Source: Propionibacteriaceae bacterium
GTDB taxonomy: Bacteria; Actinomycetota; Actinomycetes; Propionibacteriales; Propionibacteriaceae
Direction of reading: 5' to 3'
Length of the DNA: 8,120 nt
Assembly (NCBI GenBank): GCA_021323255.1
Contig: JAJTCL010000153.1
Location: 1 to 8,120 of the forward strand
The notes beneath the pieces are model-generated. The model was not told the origin of the DNA and did not search any database. It worked only from the letters and a program-made list of their open reading frames with translations. This document shows positions 6,684 to 8,120 of the stretch, piece after piece. The translations under genes were made by a program, and so were the position numbers. Each line of letters opens with the position of its first letter. Positions within the stretch are counted from its first letter, which is position 1.

Positions 6684-6760
6684 CAGTAAGGGAGGAAGAC
6701 AGCGGATTCAAGGCGCGACTTCGTGAGCGGAGCGAGCAAGACGCGTGAGCAGCTCCAAAG

Positions 6761-6997
6761 CTAAATGTGCACGACGGGGCAGGTCACAGTGCGCGTGATG
6801 CCCGGAACCGCCTGCACCTTGGCAACCACCAGTTGACCAAGCTCGTCAACGCTAGATGCTTCCGCGCGCACGATGACGTCGTAAGGGCCGGTTACATCTT
6901 CAGCCAACGTGACACCTTGAATGGCGCCGATCGCATGGGCGACCTCAGCCGCCTTGCCGACGTTGGTCTGAACCAAGATGTATGCCTGTACGACCAT
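6761..6997 (-). CDS. Stand-alone Lrp/AsnC ligand-binding (RAM) domain protein
   Basis: 78-residue protein that corresponds only to the C-terminal effector-binding domain of Lrp/AsnC regulators, without a helix-turn-helix. The alternating pattern is the beta-alpha-beta-beta-alpha-beta fold: AYILVQTNVGK (5-15) first strand, an amphipathic helix (AAEVAHAIGAI), VTLAEDVTGPYDVIVRAEA with the conserved GxYD turn, a second helix (SVDELGQLVVAKVQAV), and a final strand ending VTCPVVHI. Such proteins form dimers and higher assemblies and may bind amino acids; the physiological role of these single-domain members is not established. The ATG at 6997 has a strong AGGAGGT site (7012-7006, 8 nt upstream). 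It is divergent from thiL, a placement I recall in many Actinobacteria. It should not bind DNA alone; it might sense a ligand or co-assemble with a full-length Lrp (inference). Confidence 0.9.
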   Translation of the reverse strand: MVVQAYILVQTNVGKAAEVAHAIGAIQGVTLAEDVTGPYDVIVRAEASSVDELGQLVVAKVQAVPGITRTVTCPVVHI

Positions 6998-7150
6998 CGA
7001 GTGGTACCTCCTGCGTTCCGGGACGGCGGTGCCTTCTTCGTCTCAGGTGCGTCGTCAGTGCCCGGGTTGGAGACCGCGTACGCTCGCCGATGTGCGTCAC
7101 GCTACATCGTCTGGCAGTGCTGCGGATACGGGGGAGCGCGGGAGGTCTCG
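6998..7150. other. Divergent RAM-domain gene / thiL intergenic region
   Basis: 153 bp with strong ribosome binding sites at both ends: ACCTCCT at 7006-7012 (AGGAGGT on the minus strand) and GGGAGG at 7140-7145 (plus strand). TACGCT at 7079-7084 could be a -10 for thiL, but I find no good -35 partner. No thiamine diphosphate riboswitch motif is recognisable. The thiL frame is open throughout and further left, but only non-family sequence results. Confidence 0.5.
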
Positions 7151-8119
7151 GTGAATCTCAGCCGCACTGCGACGTTGGGGGAGATCGGAGAATTCCCCCT
7201 GATCGCGGCAATCACCGAGAAGGTGTCGCTTGGTGCCGATGTCCGAGTAGGCCCCGGGGACGATGCGGCCGTGCTGGCCATCGGCGATGCGGTGGTGATG
7301 TCAGTGGACGTGCTCGTCGAGGGAGTGCATTTTCGGCGCGACTGGTCCGAGGCCCGCGACGTCGGACGTAGGGCGGTTGCGGTCAATGTCGCCGATATCG
7401 AGGCGATGGGGGCCCGGGCAACGGGTCTGCTGGTCGGCTTTTCCGCGCCGAAAGACTTGCCCGTGGGCTGGGTGCTCGATTTCGCCGACGGCCTCACCTA
7501 CGAAAGCCAGGCTGCCGGGGTGAGCCTGCTCGGTGGCGACGTGACCAGAGCCCGCGACATCACGGTTGCGGTCACCGCCTTGGGTTCACTGGAGGGCCGC
7601 AACCCGGTGCTGCGGTCGGGAGCACGGCCGGGTGATTTGGTCGCCATCCACGGCCGATTGGGCTGGGCGGCCGCAGGTTTGGCGGTACTCGGCAGAGGTT
7701 TCCGTTCGCCGCGGGTGCTGGTCGAGGCACACCGGGTGCCTCAGGTCGGCTACGGCGCTGGAGCGGATGCCGCGCGAGCCGGAGCCACCTCCATGATCGA
7801 CATCTCAGACGGCCTGCTTGCCGACCTGGGCCATGTGGCACGTGCTTCACATGTGTTGATCGATCTAGGTCGGGATGCTTTTGAGCTGGCGGAACCGCTC
7901 CATGCAGTCGCCGCCGCCACTGGCGCAGATCCGTACACCTTCGTTTTCACCGGCGGCGAGGACCACGCCTTGGCGGCGACCTTTCCAGCACTGGACGCGG
8001 TACCGGCAGGCTGGCTCGTAATCGGTGCAGTCGGCACCGCGGATGATGATCGCCCTCAGGTCTTAGTGGACGGCGCGGTGTGGGAGGCTCCCGCGGGGTT
8101 CGACCACTTCAGGTCCTGA
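7151..8119 (+). CDS. thiL: Thiamine-monophosphate kinase
   Basis: Phosphorylates thiamine monophosphate with ATP to give thiamine diphosphate, the last step of cofactor synthesis (cytoplasm). 322 residues, a normal length, of the AIR-synthase/PurM-like kinase superfamily. The N-terminal GEFPLIAAI leads to VGPGDDAAVL (33-42), the metal-ATP binding Asp pair 37/38. Next come SVDVLVEGVHF (51-61) with further Mg-binding Asp53, VNVADIEAMGA, GGDVTRA, ISDGLLADLGH in the second half, and TGGEDHALAA with Glu270/Asp271. All key motifs are intact. GTG 7151 is chosen because GGGAGG (7140-7145) lies 5 nt upstream and the family N-terminus begins there. A longer open frame from 6767 would run antisense through the RAM-domain gene. 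The stop TGA (8117-8119) is one base from the window edge, so downstream neighbours are unseen. Confidence 0.97.
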   Translation: MNLSRTATLGEIGEFPLIAAITEKVSLGADVRVGPGDDAAVLAIGDAVVMSVDVLVEGVHFRRDWSEARDVGRRAVAVNVADIEAMGARATGLLVGFSAPKDLPVGWVLDFADGLTYESQAAGVSLLGGDVTRARDITVAVTALGSLEGRNPVLRSGARPGDLVAIHGRLGWAAAGLAVLGRGFRSPRVLVEAHRVPQVGYGAGADAARAGATSMIDISDGLLADLGHVARASHVLIDLGRDAFELAEPLHAVAAATGADPYTFVFTGGEDHALAATFPALDAVPAGWLVIGAVGTADDDRPQVLVDGAVWEAPAGFDHFRS

Positions 8120-8120
8120 G

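Larger units (their letters stand above)
6481..6760. other. Non-coding block with direct repeats and hairpins between ddl and the RAM-domain gene
   Basis: Frames here (for example 6467-6748 on + and 6443-6739 on -) translate to Arg/Ser/Cys- or Arg/Ala/Thr-rich low-complexity strings without any recognisable domain, so I treat the block as non-coding. It is packed with GCGAGC/GAGCAG-like words, a 14-bp exact repeat, a longer degenerate repeat and three 7-bp hairpins (separate entries). It could act as the 3' end region of both converging transcripts, or be a decayed gene or intergenic repeat element. I recognise no tRNA, tmRNA, RNase P RNA or 6C RNA signature in it. Confidence 0.6.
6549..6762 (+). 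repeat. Degenerate direct repeat, copies at 6549-6584 and 6732-6762
   Basis: Copy 1 (36 nt) and copy 2 (31 nt) share GCGAGCAAG at the left and GAGCAGCTC-AAAGCT at the right (GG versus CC in the middle). Copy 2 lacks about five bases between these parts. Copy 2 runs into the stop codon of the RAM-domain gene, which ends at 6761 on the opposite strand. Seen directly; origin unknown. Confidence 0.65.

Noticed and set aside
6443..6748. Small proteins encoded in the ddl-RAM gap (frames on both strands)
   Set aside because: The products are Arg/Ser/Cys/Ala-rich low-complexity strings that follow the repeat words in the DNA. They lack domains, and the + strand frame starts inside ddl.
6767..7150. 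Long N-terminal extension of thiL
   Set aside because: It runs antisense through the RAM-domain gene and has no ThiL similarity; a strong ribosome binding site precedes the GTG at 7151.
6481..7150. tRNA, known structured RNA or thiamine riboswitch near thiL
   Set aside because: I found no T-loop consensus, no conserved RNase P, tmRNA or 6C features, and no riboswitch core motif by eye.

Overview
The window is a stretch of bacterial chromosome, almost certainly from an actinobacterium (Actinomycetota). The evidence is the fairly high GC (about 60% by eye), an HU protein with a Lys/Ala-rich tail of the mycobacterial/streptomycete type, a gene for coenzyme F420 biosynthesis, frequent GTG starts, and a gene order that I recall as conserved in this phylum: leuC-leuD-hup-cofC-plsC-gpsA-ddl-(DUF3515)-Lrp/AsnC-thiL. 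It is not a mobile or defence region. I see no transposase, phage gene, CRISPR array, rRNA or tRNA.

Layout, left to right. 1-1244 is the 3' part of leuC (5' end outside the window), overlapping leuD (1241-1858); together they encode the two subunits of isopropylmalate isomerase. A 155-bp gap with a plausible promoter leads into hup (2014-2418, + strand). cofC (2438-3271, - strand) converges on hup with a 19-bp gap. From a divergent region (3272-3443), plsC and gpsA run on the + strand and share an ATGA overlap; they encode an acyltransferase and the glycerol-3-phosphate dehydrogenase that supplies the glycerol phosphate backbone. ddl (5335-6480) follows after 92 bp. Next is a 280-bp non-coding block (6481-6760) rich in direct repeats and hairpins. 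A 78-residue stand-alone Lrp/AsnC ligand-binding (RAM) domain protein lies on the - strand (6761-6997), divergent from thiL (7151-8119), whose stop is one base from the window end.

The genes cover leucine synthesis, nucleoid structure, F420, phospholipid, peptidoglycan and thiamine diphosphate metabolism. They are housekeeping genes kept together by conserved synteny rather than one pathway.

No clearly new multi-gene system is visible. Items that deserve a second look are: the roughly 64-residue C-terminal extension on CofC; a possible 8-codon leader peptide whose stop overlaps the cofC start; the repeat and hairpin block after ddl, which has four GAGCAG-led hairpins, two of them with a compensatory base change; the apparent absence of the usual DUF3515 gene at that spot; and TAAGGT boxes just ahead of ddl and of an upstream plsC ATG, which could mean leaderless transcripts.
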